Assembly: GCF_017569225.1 (NCBI RefSeq)
Contig: NZ_CP071868.1
Coordinates: forward strand, 3,224,001-3,288,000
Source: Pengzhenrongella sicca
GTDB taxonomy: Bacteria > Actinomycetota > Actinomycetes > Actinomycetales > Cellulomonadaceae
Direction of reading: 5' to 3'
Length of the DNA: 64,000 nucleotides
Shown piece by piece: positions 15,723-24,724 of this stretch. The number at the start of each line of letters is the position of its first letter. Positions within the stretch are counted from its first letter, which is position 1. The position numbers and the translations under genes were made by a program. A model generated the notes under the pieces. That model searched no databases and had not been told where the DNA came from. It saw only the letters and a program-made list of their open reading frames with translations.

Positions 15723-17500
15723 CCTCCTCCCGTGCGGGCGCAGCTGCTGGCCCGGTCAATGACGAGCTGGTCAACGTGGCCCTCACCCTCTTGGTCGCCT
15801 TCGCAGCACTGGCCGGGGTGCTCCGCGTGGCCGCCACGATCACGGCGTTCGTTGCGGGCACCGCGCGGCCCGCCGGTGGCCTCGAGGCGGGGGTGCGGGT
15901 GCTCGCCGGCCCCACTGACCCCGCGACCGCGCTCGGCGCGCCCGGCCTGAACGTCGTCGCGTACTGGAGTGTCGTCGCCCTCATGCTCGCCGCGCTGGGG
16001 GTCGGGGCCTGGTGTGGGTGGCGGCTCCTCGGGCGGCGGCAGACGGCATCGTCGCGCGACCCGCACCGCCTGGTCGGAACGGCGACGTCCCGCGACGTCA
16101 CCGTGTCCGCCTCGCCGAAGTCCCTGCTCGCCCGCTCGAGCACCCTGCGCCCCTCGCTGACCGCGCCGATACCCGCCGACGTCGGGTACCTGCTCGGCAC
16201 CGCCCACCGGCGCAGCGTCTGGTCCTCGGTCGAGGACTCCATGCTGCTGCTCGGACCGCCCCGCTCCGGCAAAGGTCTGCACGTGGTCATCAACGCGATC
16301 CTCGACGCGCCGGGCGCCGTCATCACGACCTCGACTCGACCCGACAACCTCGCCGCCACGATCACCGCCCGCCGCCGCCGCGGCCCGGTCGCCGTGTTCG
16401 ACCCCCAACAGCTCGCCGAAGGGCTCCCCACCGGGCTGCGCTGGTCACCAGTGCGCGGCTGCGAGAACCCACTGACCGCGATGATCCGCGCCACCGGCCT
16501 GTCCTCAGCGACCGGCCTGTCCAGCGGCGGCGTCGAGTCCGGCGGGTTCTGGGAAGGTAAGACCCGCACCGCCCTCCAAGGGCTGCTGCACGCCGCCGCT
16601 CTCGGCGAGTGCAGCCCCCGACAGCTGTTCTCCTGGTCGCTGTCACCGTCGACAGCCGCCGACGCCGTCGCGATCCTCGCCTCCCACCCCGGCGCCGCCC
16701 CGGGGTGGTCCGAATCGCTCGACGCGATGATCCACTCCGACCCCCGCACCAGAGACTCCATCTGGATGGGCGTCTCCCTCGCCCTGTCGTGCCTGGCGGA
16801 CCCACGCGTCATGGACGCCGTCACCCCACGGCCCGACGAGCAGTTCGACCCCACCGAGTTCCTCACCCACAACGGCACCCTGTACCTGCTCGCGACCGGC
16901 GCGGGCGCCGGCGCGTCCTGGCCGCTCGTCGCCGCGTTCATCGAAGACCTCGTCGAGACCGCCCGACACCTCGCCGCCGCCTCCACAGGCGCCCGCCTAG
17001 ACCCTCCACTGCTGCTCGCCCTCGACGAGATCGGCAACCTCGCCCCTCTGCCGTCCCTGCCCGTGCTCATGGCTGAAGGCGGTGGCACCGGCATCACCAC
17101 CATGACCGTGCTGCAGTCCCTGTCCCAGGCACGCGACAAGTGGGGCGACCACGCGGCCGGGGCGATCTGGGACGCGTCCATCGTCAAAGTCGTCCTCGGC
17201 GGCACGTCCGCCGCCCGCGACCTCCAAGACCTGTCCGCGCTCGTCGGCGAACGCGACGAACAGACCGACTCCGTCACCCGAGGCGACTACGGCTCCCGGT
17301 CCGTGCAGAGCTCCACCAGACGCGTCCCCGTCATGCCACCGGAAGTGATCCGCACCCTGCCGTTCGGCACCGCCCTGCTCCTGCTGCGCTCGGCACCCCC
17401 AGTGGTCACCGACCTGCGTCCCTGGACCCGGCGACCCGACGCCACCCGGCTCGCCGGCGAGCGCATCGCCGTCGAACGATCCCTACGACGATCAGCGTAA
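15719..17500 (+). CDS. VirD4/TraG-type coupling protein
   Basis: 593 residues. Two transmembrane segments lie at about 17-48 and 78-105, followed by a large cytoplasmic ATPase. Walker A GPPRSGKG is at 179-186, then DAPGAVITTSTRPDNL, VAVFDPQQLAEG, Walker B LLLALDEIGNLAPLPSLP near residue 430, then MAEGGGTGITTMTVLQSLSQ with RDKWG, and a final VMPPEVIRTLPFGTALLLLR. This order is that of VirD4/TraG coupling proteins that deliver the DNA substrate to the channel. No all-alpha domain insertion is evident. It is one of the strongest markers that the region is a conjugative element. Confidence 0.9.
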   Translation: MTSSRAGAAAGPVNDELVNVALTLLVAFAALAGVLRVAATITAFVAGTARPAGGLEAGVRVLAGPTDPATALGAPGLNVVAYWSVVALMLAALGVGAWCGWRLLGRRQTASSRDPHRLVGTATSRDVTVSASPKSLLARSSTLRPSLTAPIPADVGYLLGTAHRRSVWSSVEDSMLLLGPPRSGKGLHVVINAILDAPGAVITTSTRPDNLAATITARRRRGPVAVFDPQQLAEGLPTGLRWSPVRGCENPLTAMIRATGLSSATGLSSGGVESGGFWEGKTRTALQGLLHAAALGECSPRQLFSWSLSPSTAADAVAILASHPGAAPGWSESLDAMIHSDPRTRDSIWMGVSLALSCLADPRVMDAVTPRPDEQFDPTEFLTHNGTLYLLATGAGAGASWPLVAAFIEDLVETARHLAAASTGARLDPPLLLALDEIGNLAPLPSLPVLMAEGGGTGITTMTVLQSLSQARDKWGDHAAGAIWDASIVKVVLGGTSAARDLQDLSALVGERDEQTDSVTRGDYGSRSVQSSTRRVPVMPPEVIRTLPFGTALLLLRSAPPVVTDLRPWTRRPDATRLAGERIAVERSLRRSA

Positions 17501-17664
17501 GAGCGCCACCCCCCTGCCCGCCCCCGCCCTGCCGCCTCGTCCTGCGCCGGGAGCCGGATGGCTGGGGGCCGTTGGCCGGCGGGCTGGGCGTCGGGGTGCG
17601 GCGGCACACCTACCACTCGAGAGCGGCTGCCGATAGGGCGCTGCGCCAGCAGCTGGAGGTTGCG

Positions 17665-18108
17665 ATGTCCATCCCTACCCAGACGTGCGTGTCCGGGTTC
17701 ATCGTGTCGATGGGCGCACTCGAGCAGACCGCCAAGGGCGTCCACTACGTGCGGGCCCGAGTCGGCGCCGTCGCGCCGGCCGGTGGCCAGATCGACCCGG
17801 GCCAGCCAGTCAGCAAGGTCTACTTCGACCTATACGTGTACGGCGACGCGGCCGAACGCGTGTCGCGCCGCTTCCGCAAGGGCGACGTGTTCCTCGCGTC
17901 CGGGCGGGTCGGTCACGTCCCGGCGACCGGGACCGTATTCGTCGCCGAGCGGATCGGCCACGACGCCAAGCGAACCACCTACCGGGTGGTGCGCACCCAC
18001 CAACGCCGGCAACGCGCGCTGCACCGTCGCGAGGTCGACGAACAGGCCACCCCCAGCGCGCCGGGCTCGGCGACCGCGAGCATTCCCGCGCACGCCGGCG
18101 CGATCTGA
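17665..18108 (+). CDS. Single-stranded DNA-binding protein (element-borne SSB)
   Basis: 147 residues from an ATG with GGAGG five bases upstream. The OB-fold core reads QTCVSGFIVSMGAL, VHYVRARVGA, VYFDLYVYGDAAERVSRRFRKGDVFLASGRV, the usual SSB order with the F(L/V)ASGR motif. The remainder is a basic then Ala/Ser/Pro-rich tail that lacks the acidic DDDIPF-type tip of chromosomal SSB. It would coat the transferred strand or replicating circle. The 164 bases after the coupling-protein gene remain open in this frame without a good start, so a longer protein cannot be excluded. Confidence 0.7.
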   Translation: MSIPTQTCVSGFIVSMGALEQTAKGVHYVRARVGAVAPAGGQIDPGQPVSKVYFDLYVYGDAAERVSRRFRKGDVFLASGRVGHVPATGTVFVAERIGHDAKRTTYRVVRTHQRRQRALHRREVDEQATPSAPGSATASIPAHAGAI

Positions 18109-18116
18109 GGGGCCTC

Positions 18117-18770
18117 GTGACGATGACCAGCGAAACCGGCTCCGGCCCTTGGCGTCACGCCACTGAACCCGACACCGAGACCAACCAGGTTCGGCCGAAT
18201 CACGACGGGAGGCGAGAACCGGCGCGCGCGATTCGGCAACAGCCTGACCTTCAGCCGGCGAGGATCCAGGTCGTCAACTGGATCGACCTCACCCCCGACG
18301 CCGCCCGAGCCCACTGGCAGCGACTGGACCGGTGGGTGACGCAGCTGCGCCGGGACTACGGCCTCCCCCCGAACATCATCCCTCCGCTGTGGCATCGCCA
18401 CTGGGAGCTGGTCTGGGAGCTGTCGGCACTGCACGCGTTCTGGCTCAACGCCTACGGCCCGGGCGCGCAGGCAACATCGCCGCTGATGTTCCAGCGCTAC
18501 TTCGCCGAGTCCCGGACCCGGCTGCGCGACTGGGTGGCAACCTGCGGCACGAAGCTCGACACCGACCGCCCGACCCGGCAGACCGCATGGCCCGGCGAGG
18601 ATCCGCACCTGACCGCGGCCGAGCGGCCCATCGTCGACCGTCAAGCGGACTTCGAGGCGTTCGTCGCTGCCGACGTCGCCCAACGCCGAGCCCGGACAGC
18701 TGCGGACGCGTTGACGCTCCTGATTCATCGGGGCGGCTTCGCCGCCGACGCCGCAGATGGTGCCTCATGA
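18117..18770 (+). CDS. DUF4913-like protein
   Basis: 217 residues from the GTG at 18117; an ATG at 18123 is equally possible. After about 60 disordered residues, the segment WQRLDRWVTQLRRDYGLP, IPPLWHRHWELVWELSALHAFWLNAY matches the DUF4913 pattern, in which a short W-L-R-Y-helix is followed by cWy/H...E-L-x-A-L. This family is common on actinobacterial plasmids and conjugative elements, often near DNA-processing genes; its function is not established. Ends with an ATGA overlap onto the methylase-like gene. Confidence 0.65.
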   Translation: MTMTSETGSGPWRHATEPDTETNQVRPNHDGRREPARAIRQQPDLQPARIQVVNWIDLTPDAARAHWQRLDRWVTQLRRDYGLPPNIIPPLWHRHWELVWELSALHAFWLNAYGPGAQATSPLMFQRYFAESRTRLRDWVATCGTKLDTDRPTRQTAWPGEDPHLTAAERPIVDRQADFEAFVAADVAQRRARTAADALTLLIHRGGFAADAADGAS

Positions 18771-19786
18771 CCGGCCCGAACGAGCGCGCGCTACGGGAGT
18801 TCGCCGACATGGTCGCGATGGAAGACAGCATGACCACCAGTGCATTGCGCCCCCACCGTTTGATGGCCGAGCACGTGTGGAAGGCGCTGCGAACGCTCGG
18901 GTTCGAGTCCGGGCGCGTCCTGGTCCACGGCGACGATCCGGCCTCATACCTCGGTCACCCCTACGCGAAGGGCCACGGCTTCGGCTCTTTGGTCGCGACC
19001 ATCGGCCCGGCCGACGGCAGCGGATACCCGGTCCAGGCGGAGAAGTTCACCAACGCCGGCGAGAACTTCGATCTCGTGATCGCCGCCCTGCCGTTCAACG
19101 ACGTGAAGTTCGCGCTCCCGTTCCATCAAGACCGGCGTCGAGTCATGCAGGAGGTGTTGACGTTTGTCTCACTCGACCTCACCAAGGCGGGCGGCATGAC
19201 CGTCGTGCTCGCCTCCCACGACCTGCTCGACGCCCCGGACACCGAGGCCCGCCAAGTGATCGCCGACCAGGCCGATCTGGTCGGCGCGGTCCGCCTCCCA
19301 GGCGGCATCCAACGCAACGTCGCTGGCACCGACACCGCAACCGACCTGATCGTCCTGCATCGCGCGCCTCCAGGCCAGCGTCCCCGCAGGATCGAGTTCA
19401 CCGACACCACACCGATCTTCATCGAGGGCCGGATACTACTGCTGAACACGTACTTCGACGAGCGACCGGACTATGTGCTCGGCCAGATCGACATCGATCC
19501 CCGCACGAGCGGGCCGAACGCAATGACCGTCACCGCTGACCCCCGCCAGTTCGAGGCCGACTTCGGCGCCGCCCTGGATGACATGGCAACCACATCGCGC
19601 CGTGAAGGCCTCGTCTACTCGGCACGCACGCGGAGCGGAGTCCTCGACATTCCAGGCTCGGAGCAGTTGAATGCGGGCGGCGCGAACCGGGCCCGACCGC
19701 TGGCGAGGGATCGGGAGTCCGAGACTCGTGAGAGCGAACCTGTCGTCGACGAGAACCCCGAACGACCAGAGCTCGGGCTGTGGTGA
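18767..19786 (+). CDS. Truncated, apparently inactive N6-methylase-like protein
   Basis: 339 residues from the ATG overlapping the DUF4913 stop. It resembles the N6-adenine methylase portion of large helicase-methylase proteins of phages and conjugative elements: NFDLVIAALPFNDVKF at about 100-115, LTFVSLDLTKAGGMTVVLAS, VIADQADLVGAVRLPGGIQRNVAGTDTATDLIVLH and NTYFDERPDYVLGQ. The catalytic tetrad, normally N-P/V-P-F, reads A-L-P-F (107-110), so the amide-bearing Asn is lost. The helicase half is also missing. It may have kept only DNA or SAM binding, or may be a remnant. The C-terminal 60 residues are acidic and disordered. Confidence 0.65.
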   Translation: MTGPNERALREFADMVAMEDSMTTSALRPHRLMAEHVWKALRTLGFESGRVLVHGDDPASYLGHPYAKGHGFGSLVATIGPADGSGYPVQAEKFTNAGENFDLVIAALPFNDVKFALPFHQDRRRVMQEVLTFVSLDLTKAGGMTVVLASHDLLDAPDTEARQVIADQADLVGAVRLPGGIQRNVAGTDTATDLIVLHRAPPGQRPRRIEFTDTTPIFIEGRILLLNTYFDERPDYVLGQIDIDPRTSGPNAMTVTADPRQFEADFGAALDDMATTSRREGLVYSARTRSGVLDIPGSEQLNAGGANRARPLARDRESETRESEPVVDENPERPELGLW

Positions 19787-19947
19787 GCAATCGTGAGCAC
19801 GGTCCACGCAGCCCGGTCGAGGCGCCGCGACTCGGCGACCGCGCCGGCCGCTCGGGGCGCGAACAGATCGAGGCCAGGTCGAGTCGGCGGTCGATCTACA
19901 GATTCGGCCGCATCCCCCCGCGTCGAGCCGGGCTGCTGACCTCCGCA

Positions 19948-21213
19948 TCAACCTTCCCCTTCAGCTTCGTCGATCGTGTCGAGCAGATCGTCCTCTTCGT
20001 CCGAGACTCGTCCTGCAAGCAACGTGCCGTCAGGATCGACGGGCCGCAGGGACCGGTCCAGCATGATGGCCGGGGTCTGGTCGATGAATGCGTCGGGCTG
20101 GATGTAATGCTTCTCGGTGATGACTGTGGAGGTGTGCCCGAGGTACGTCGCAGCGGCGTCCACACCGATTCCGCGGGCGAGGATCGTGGCGCCGGTGCGC
20201 CGGTACCAGCGTGGGGTGATGCCAAGACCCTCCAGACCTGCGTCCTTGACCACCTCACGGAACGTACGACGAAGGTTGTGCAGGGTAAGGACCTTGCCGT
20301 ACCGGTTGTGGAAGATCGTGACCTCTGACTGGTCGGGCGTCAGCTGTGCGAGCCGCTCACGGATCACCCGGGCTGCGAACTCCGGCACCGGGATGCGCCG
20401 GTTCGATGCGTCGGTCTTGGGGTGATCCTGGCGGTGGCACCCAGTCTTCTTGCGTTCGACGACGGTGCCCTGGATGTGGGCGACCATCCCCTGCCGAGTC
20501 TCGGTGATGTCGACCGGGCGCAGAGCGAGCACCTCCCCCGGCCGCATCGAGGTCCCCAGGAGGACCTCGCAAACATCTCGGACCGTCCCGTCCGGTCGAG
20601 GTCCCAGCACACCGGGACCCGTGCGCCACGCGGCGACGGCGGCGCGGATCTGCTGCACCTGCACCAAGGTCATCGCCTGCACCACATGCTTAGGCCGGAT
20701 CAGATCCGAGGTCCCCTCCAGCGGATTGCGAGGGATCGCGTCGTGACGCAGTGCGAACGCGAACATCATGCTCAGCAGCGTCTTGGAGTGCTTAGCTCGC
20801 GAGTAGGAGACCGCGAGCTCGCTCTTGAGGAAGACCTCGACCCTGCCGGTGGAAAGTTCGCCGAGGGTGTAGCTGGCGAAGAACGGCAACACGTGCAGGC
20901 GAAGGTCGTCGCGGTAGTTCTCCTTGGTCCCCTCCGAGATGTCGCGGACCTCAAGGTCTTCGAGCCACAGCTGGGCCAGATCTCCGAACGGGCTGGACAG
21001 GCTCAGTAGCCCGCCGCCGCCGTACCCGACGCGCGAAGCCAGGCGGTCCTTGATCGAGGACTGCACCGCCCGCATCGACCTCGCGGTGGCGCGGACCTTG
21101 CGCAGCCGGCCATCCAGGTCCCGGTAGCGGGTCTCCGCCCGGTACCTGCCCCCTAGGTCGACGATCCGGATCTCACCGAACGTCCCGATGGAGGTGCGCG
21201 GCCGCCCGCTCAC
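19948..21213 (-). CDS. Tyrosine recombinase (integrase) of the element
   Basis: 421 residues from the GTG at 21213, overlapping the excisionase stop. An N-terminal AP2-like arm-binding part (about 10-60) is followed by a SAM-like core-binding domain (75-170) and a catalytic domain: Arg224 in TSMRPGEVLALR, basic KKT hairpin near 255, box II at RWYRRT (335-340), His360 in YLGHTS and nucleophile Tyr370 in TEKHY. The first residue of the H-x-x-R pair is Arg335 instead of His. It catalyses integration and excision at the adjacent tRNA-Ala. An acidic tail (DEEDDLLDTIDEAEGEG) ends the protein. Confidence 0.9.
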   Translation of the reverse strand: MSGRPRTSIGTFGEIRIVDLGGRYRAETRYRDLDGRLRKVRATARSMRAVQSSIKDRLASRVGYGGGGLLSLSSPFGDLAQLWLEDLEVRDISEGTKENYRDDLRLHVLPFFASYTLGELSTGRVEVFLKSELAVSYSRAKHSKTLLSMMFAFALRHDAIPRNPLEGTSDLIRPKHVVQAMTLVQVQQIRAAVAAWRTGPGVLGPRPDGTVRDVCEVLLGTSMRPGEVLALRPVDITETRQGMVAHIQGTVVERKKTGCHRQDHPKTDASNRRIPVPEFAARVIRERLAQLTPDQSEVTIFHNRYGKVLTLHNLRRTFREVVKDAGLEGLGITPRWYRRTGATILARGIGVDAAATYLGHTSTVITEKHYIQPDAFIDQTPAIMLDRSLRPVDPDGTLLAGRVSDEEDDLLDTIDEAEGEG

Positions 21214-21440
21214 GGTCGGCTCCGGTCATGCCTGCGAGCGTCGTCGGCCTCCATCCGGGCGAGCCAGGCCTCGATCTCGACCACCCGAAACATCAGCCTG
21301 GGTCCGACGCGGAACCCGCGTGGGCCGCGGCCCTTGGTCCGCAGGTCGTACAGCGTCTGCGCGCTGACGTGGAGCCTCTCGGCGAGCTCCGGCAACGAGA
21401 GCACCTCTAAGGTGCGCGGCGCACTGTCCTGTATGTCCAT
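21210..21440 (-). CDS. xis: Excisionase (helix-turn-helix, AlpA/Xis type)
   Basis: 76 residues from the ATG at 21440; the same frame is open up to the tRNA but only this start gives the family's normal length. The HTH reads SLPELAERLHVSAQTLYDLRTKG followed by the wing FRVGPRLMFRVVEIEAWLARM, typical of excisionases that direct the paired integrase. Its TGA overlaps the integrase GTG, so the two are translationally coupled, which would keep excisionase and integrase in proportion. A 160-base gap with a large hairpin separates it from the tRNA. Confidence 0.85.
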   Translation of the reverse strand: MDIQDSAPRTLEVLSLPELAERLHVSAQTLYDLRTKGRGPRGFRVGPRLMFRVVEIEAWLARMEADDARRHDRSRP

Positions 21441-21538
21441 GAAACTCAGGTGTGCGGCCCGCGCCGAGGGTCCTCGAGACGCGCCGAGATCGGGCCGCTC
21501 CAGGTCGAGTGACGACGCCAAAGTGCCCAATAAATGCC

Positions 21539-21586
21539 CACAGGCCATGTCCTTGCTCCTCTTCAGGAGCCCAGACATGGCCTGTG
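21539..21586. terminator. Nested hairpin between excisionase gene and tRNA-Ala
   Basis: CACAGGCCATGTC (21539-21551) pairs perfectly with 21574-21586, and within the loop GCTCCT (21555-21560) pairs with AGGAGC (21565-21570). On the leftward strand it follows the tRNA gene and leads into an AT-richer stretch (TGGGCATTTATTGGG), so it may end tRNA transcription. It also sits where integrase/excisionase arm sites are expected. Confidence 0.6.
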
Positions 21587-21599
21587 ACCTGCGACTACG

Positions 21600-21674
<75 letters not shown>

Positions 21675-21757
21675 GCTTCACCCTTGCGGGCCTCGTGAAG
21701 TCTAGGCTACGAATGCCCGAGATCACGAATCGAGCCGCCACGACCCGAGAAACCAGC

Positions 21758-22420
21758 CTACGTGAGGTCCGTGCCCGCGTTCCACTGCTCGATGGAGGTC
21801 GACGGTCCGAGGTCGTGCCCGAACAGGCGCCAGCCGGGGCTCACCTTCTCGGTGTTGCGGCGCAGCTCCGTCCAGTGCGCGTTCGTCAGGCCGGCGATCC
21901 CCCGCCAGCCCACGGTGTCGAGGCCGAGCAGCGCGGTGATCGCCAGCGTGATGGCGGCGCCGTGCGAGACGACCACGAGCGCGTCGTCGGCCTCCAGCCG
22001 GTCGGCGTGCTCGGTGATGGCCTCGACCATGCGGCTCGCGACGGCGGCGCGAGTCTCCGCGCCAACGTTCTCGGGCTCGCCGCCGGCGCGCCAGACGGCG
22101 AACTCGTCGGCCCAGCGGGCCGAGATCTCGTCGCCCGTCAGGCCCTCCCACAGGCCGAAGCTCCGCTCGCGCAGCCGTGGGTCGACGACGAGCGGCTGAT
22201 CGGTGATCTCTGCCAGGAAGCCAGCGGTCGCGACGGCGCGGCTCAGGTCGGACACGACGATCGCGCCCGGCTTGGTGGTCGCGACGAGCGCGGCCGCCGC
22301 GGTGCGCGCCTGCCGGGCCCCGATGTCGTCGAGCGGGATGTCGACCTGGCCCTGCAGGCGCAGCGTCGCGTTGTGCGCGGTGCGGCCGTGCCGCCAGAGC
22401 AGCAGGGTGCCTGCGCTCAC
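21758..22420 (-). CDS. Histidine phosphatase (phosphoglycerate mutase-like)
   Basis: 220 residues from the GTG at 22420, chosen because it overlaps the RsfS stop (GTGA). LLLWRHGRTAHN holds the phosphorylated His of the RHG motif, LSRAVATA the second Arg, a Glu in LRERSFGLWEG, and VVSHGAAI the second catalytic His. This is the cofactor-dependent phosphoglycerate mutase superfamily. In actinobacteria the copy after rsfS is often called a broad phosphatase; some relatives act on glucosyl-3-phosphoglycerate or pyridoxal phosphate. The exact substrate cannot be read from the sequence. Last gene of the long leftward operon before the tRNA. Confidence 0.85.
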   Translation of the reverse strand: MSAGTLLLWRHGRTAHNATLRLQGQVDIPLDDIGARQARTAAAALVATTKPGAIVVSDLSRAVATAGFLAEITDQPLVVDPRLRERSFGLWEGLTGDEISARWADEFAVWRAGGEPENVGAETRAAVASRMVEAITEHADRLEADDALVVVSHGAAITLAITALLGLDTVGWRGIAGLTNAHWTELRRNTEKVSPGWRLFGHDLGPSTSIEQWNAGTDLT

Positions 22421-22812
22421 GCGGTGAGCTCCGCGGTACCGCTGCCGCCCCGGGCGTCGTCGGGCAGGTCGATGAGCGGGCAATCCTTCCAGAGGCGCTC
22501 GAGCGCGTAGTAGACGCGGTCCTCCGCGTGCTGGACGTGGACGACGATGTCGCCGAAGTCGATGAGGACCCAGCGGCCGGCTGCCTTGCCCTCGCGCCGG
22601 ATCGGCTTGGCGCCCAGCTTGTGCAGCGACTCCTCGACGGCGTCGACGATGGCGCCGACCTGGCGCTCGTTGGTGCCCGACGCGATCAGGAACACGTCGG
22701 TGAGCACGAGGTGCTCGCTGACGTCGAGCGCGATGATTTCCTCGGCCTTGAGGGTCGAGGCGGCACGGGCCGCGGCGATCGCAAGCTCGACGGCGCGGGG
22801 GGTGGCGGTCAT
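22417..22812 (-). CDS. rsfS: Ribosomal silencing factor RsfS
   Basis: 131 residues from an ATG with AGGAG six bases upstream. The fold signature is intact: AAARAASTLKAEEIIALDVSE, TDVFLIASGTNERQVGAIVD, then GRWVLIDFGDIVVHVQH and the aromatic YYALERLWKDCP. RsfS binds ribosomal protein L14 and blocks joining of the 30S and 50S subunits when nutrients are scarce. It lies in the conserved nadD-(membrane protein)-rsfS order of actinobacteria, with ATGA and GTGA overlaps on either side. Confidence 0.93.
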   Translation of the reverse strand: MTATPRAVELAIAAARAASTLKAEEIIALDVSEHLVLTDVFLIASGTNERQVGAIVDAVEESLHKLGAKPIRREGKAAGRWVLIDFGDIVVHVQHAEDRVYYALERLWKDCPLIDLPDDARGGSGTAELTA

Positions 22813-24104
22813 GGTTCTCCTAGGTGGGACGACGAAAGCGCCGACGACGACGCGGTGGGAGCCGGCGCGAAGGCAGCGGCAGCAGTTGGCTCGGGTGAGC
22901 CCCTGAGGATGAGGAGCCACACCAGGAAGCCGAGCACGAACGCGACGAGCGCGAGGGTGAGCATCTGCAGCACGGTGTAGGCGGGGCGCCGGGGGCGCCG
23001 GGCGGGGGCGGCGTCGGCGACGGCTGGCTTGCTGGTCTCGGCGGCCGGCACGTCGTCCGCGGCGGGCTCGGGCTCGGGCCGCGTGACGGCGTCGAACGAG
23101 CCGGGTGGAACGTTGCCCCAGCGCGGGACGAGCGGCGCGCCCGCCCCGGTGTCGGCGGCCGCCGCGGGGGTCGTCGCCGACGCGCCGTCGGTGGTCTCCA
23201 CGGCCGCCAGCGGGCTCCACAGCGCCTGGCTGCCCGGCGCGGCCGACGTCGGGGACAGCGGGGCGGGAGCGGCCGGCACAGCGGCGGCTCCACCGACCCG
23301 ACCCTGCGGCCCCGTGGCAGGGCGGCGCGGGGCGACCGGCGGGTAGCCGCGGCCCGGGGACTGCGCCAGCGGCGCCGGGCGGCTCGAGGTCGGCTCGGCG
23401 GCGGGAGCGACCGCCCTGATGGTGCCCGTCGTCGTCGGGGGGTGCACGACGGGTGCCTGGGCCTGGTCCTGCACCGGGGCGGCGGCGTTGCGCATGGCGC
23501 GCCGGGACAGGGCGGTCGGCACGCGCGGCGCCGGCGAGGCGGGCTCCGTGGGTGCGGCGATGTCCGGCCGGTCGACGGCGGAGGCCTGGGTCGGGCGCGC
23601 GGGCGCGGGCCGGGCGGTCACGGGCGGGGTGGGTCGCGGCGGGACCCACGTCCGCGTCGCCGTGGCCGGCGGCGTCCCCGTGGTCGACGGCGGATCCGTG
23701 TCCGGGGCGAGCCGCGGCGTGGGAGCAGCGGGCGTCGCTGCAGGGCGCACCGATGCGACGGGCGCCTTCGCGGCCGGCGCCTTCGCAGCAGGCGTCGCCG
23801 CGGCGGGCGCCTTCGCAGCAGGCGTCTTCGCAGCAGGCGTCGCCGCAGCAGGAGTCTTCGCAGCAGGCGCCGCCGCCGGCGGCGTGACGGCAGGCCCGGG
23901 CGCGGCGGGGGCAGCGGCCTCCGGGGCAACCTCCGAGGCACGCTCGAGCTCGCGCCTGGCGCGCCGCGACAGGGGCGCGGTGACTGGCGCGTCGGCGACT
24001 GGCTGCCCGGGGGTAATTTGCTCGATCGCGGCGTGCTGCGTGGCGAGCTCGCGCGCGCGCTCGAGCTCGCGGCGTCGGCGGCGCTCGCCGGGTTCGTTAC
24101 TCAT
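22809..24104 (-). CDS. Ala/Pro-rich protein with C-terminal membrane anchor
   Basis: 431 residues from the ATG at 24104. A charged N-terminal region ([21 protein letters not shown]) is followed by about 330 residues of Ala/Pro/Thr-rich low complexity, including back-to-back [15 protein letters not shown] units encoded by 15-bp repeats around 23755-23880. One transmembrane helix ([21 protein letters not shown]) lies near residues 385-408, with a short outer tail. A protein of this type commonly sits between nadD and rsfS in this group. No enzyme motif is present. It could be a tail-anchored cell-envelope or division-associated scaffold. It overlaps nadD by eight bases and rsfS by four. Confidence 0.75.
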   Translation of the reverse strand: MSNEPGERRRRRELERARELATQHAAIEQITPGQPVADAPVTAPLSRRARRELERASEVAPEAAAPAAPGPAVTPPAAAPAAKTPAAATPAAKTPAAKAPAAATPAAKAPAAKAPVASVRPAATPAAPTPRLAPDTDPPSTTGTPPATATRTWVPPRPTPPVTARPAPARPTQASAVDRPDIAAPTEPASPAPRVPTALSRRAMRNAAAPVQDQAQAPVVHPPTTTGTIRAVAPAAEPTSSRPAPLAQSPGRGYPPVAPRRPATGPQGRVGGAAAVPAAPAPLSPTSAAPGSQALWSPLAAVETTDGASATTPAAAADTGAGAPLVPRWGNVPPGSFDAVTRPEPEPAADDVPAAETSKPAVADAAPARRPRRPAYTVLQMLTLALVAFVLGFLVWLLILRGSPEPTAAAAFAPAPTASSSALSSSHLGEP

Positions 24105-24702
24105 CGTCCTGACCTCGATATAGACCGTGCTTGGCGATGTACTGCACGACTCCGTCCGGAACCAGGTACCACGCCGGCTTCCCGGCCCGGACCCGTGCCC
24201 GGATGTCGGTTGACGAGATGGCAAGCGCGGGCACCTCGAGCACCTGGACCCGATCGGGCGGGAGCCCCGCGACCGAGAGCTGGTGCCCCGGCCGGGTGAC
24301 CGCGACGAACTGCGCCATCGTGAAGAGCTCCTGGGCATCCTTCCAGCGCAGGATCTGCTCGATCGCGTCGGCGCCGGAGATGAAGAACAGGTCCGCGCCG
24401 GCGCGCTCCGCGGACAGGTCCCGCAGCGTGTCGACCGTGTACGTCAGCCCGGGCCGGTCGAGGTCGACCCGGCTGACGGTGAAGCGAGGGTTCGACGCCG
24501 TCGCGATCACGGTCATCAGGTACCGGTGCTCGGCGGGCGAGACGACCTGATCCTGCTTGAACGAGGACCTCCCGGTCGGGGCGAAGACGACCTCGTCCAG
24601 GTCGAACCGGGCGGCTGCCTCGCTCGCGGCGACCAGGTGACCGTGGTGAACGGGATCGAACGTGCCCCCCATCACCCCGATGCGAGGTCGCCGGTGCGTC
24701 AT
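24097..24702 (-). CDS. nadD: Nicotinate-nucleotide adenylyltransferase
   Basis: 201 residues from the ATG at 24702; an in-frame start 14 codons upstream is possible. The nucleotidyltransferase signature [18 protein letters not shown] gives the (H/T)xGH motif near the N-terminus, followed by [39 protein letters not shown] and the C-terminal [10 protein letters not shown]. It joins nicotinate mononucleotide to ATP in NAD synthesis. Length and all motifs are normal. Its 3' end overlaps the next gene by eight bases. Confidence 0.95.
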   Translation of the reverse strand: MTHRRPRIGVMGGTFDPVHHGHLVAASEAAARFDLDEVVFAPTGRSSFKQDQVVSPAEHRYLMTVIATASNPRFTVSRVDLDRPGLTYTVDTLRDLSAERAGADLFFISGADAIEQILRWKDAQELFTMAQFVAVTRPGHQLSVAGLPPDRVQVLEVPALAISSTDIRARVRAGKPAWYLVPDGVVQYIAKHGLYRGQDDE

Positions 24703-24724
24703 GGGTGCAGCCCGCCCGAGGTCG

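Noticed and set aside
17501-17664. N-terminal extension of SSB or separate small gene
   Set aside because: The frame is open but lacks a start codon with a ribosome site, while the ATG at 17665 has GGAGG.
19780-20328. Plus-strand frame at the end of the integrase gene
   Set aside because: It lies mostly antisense to the integrase catalytic domain and has no recognisable features.
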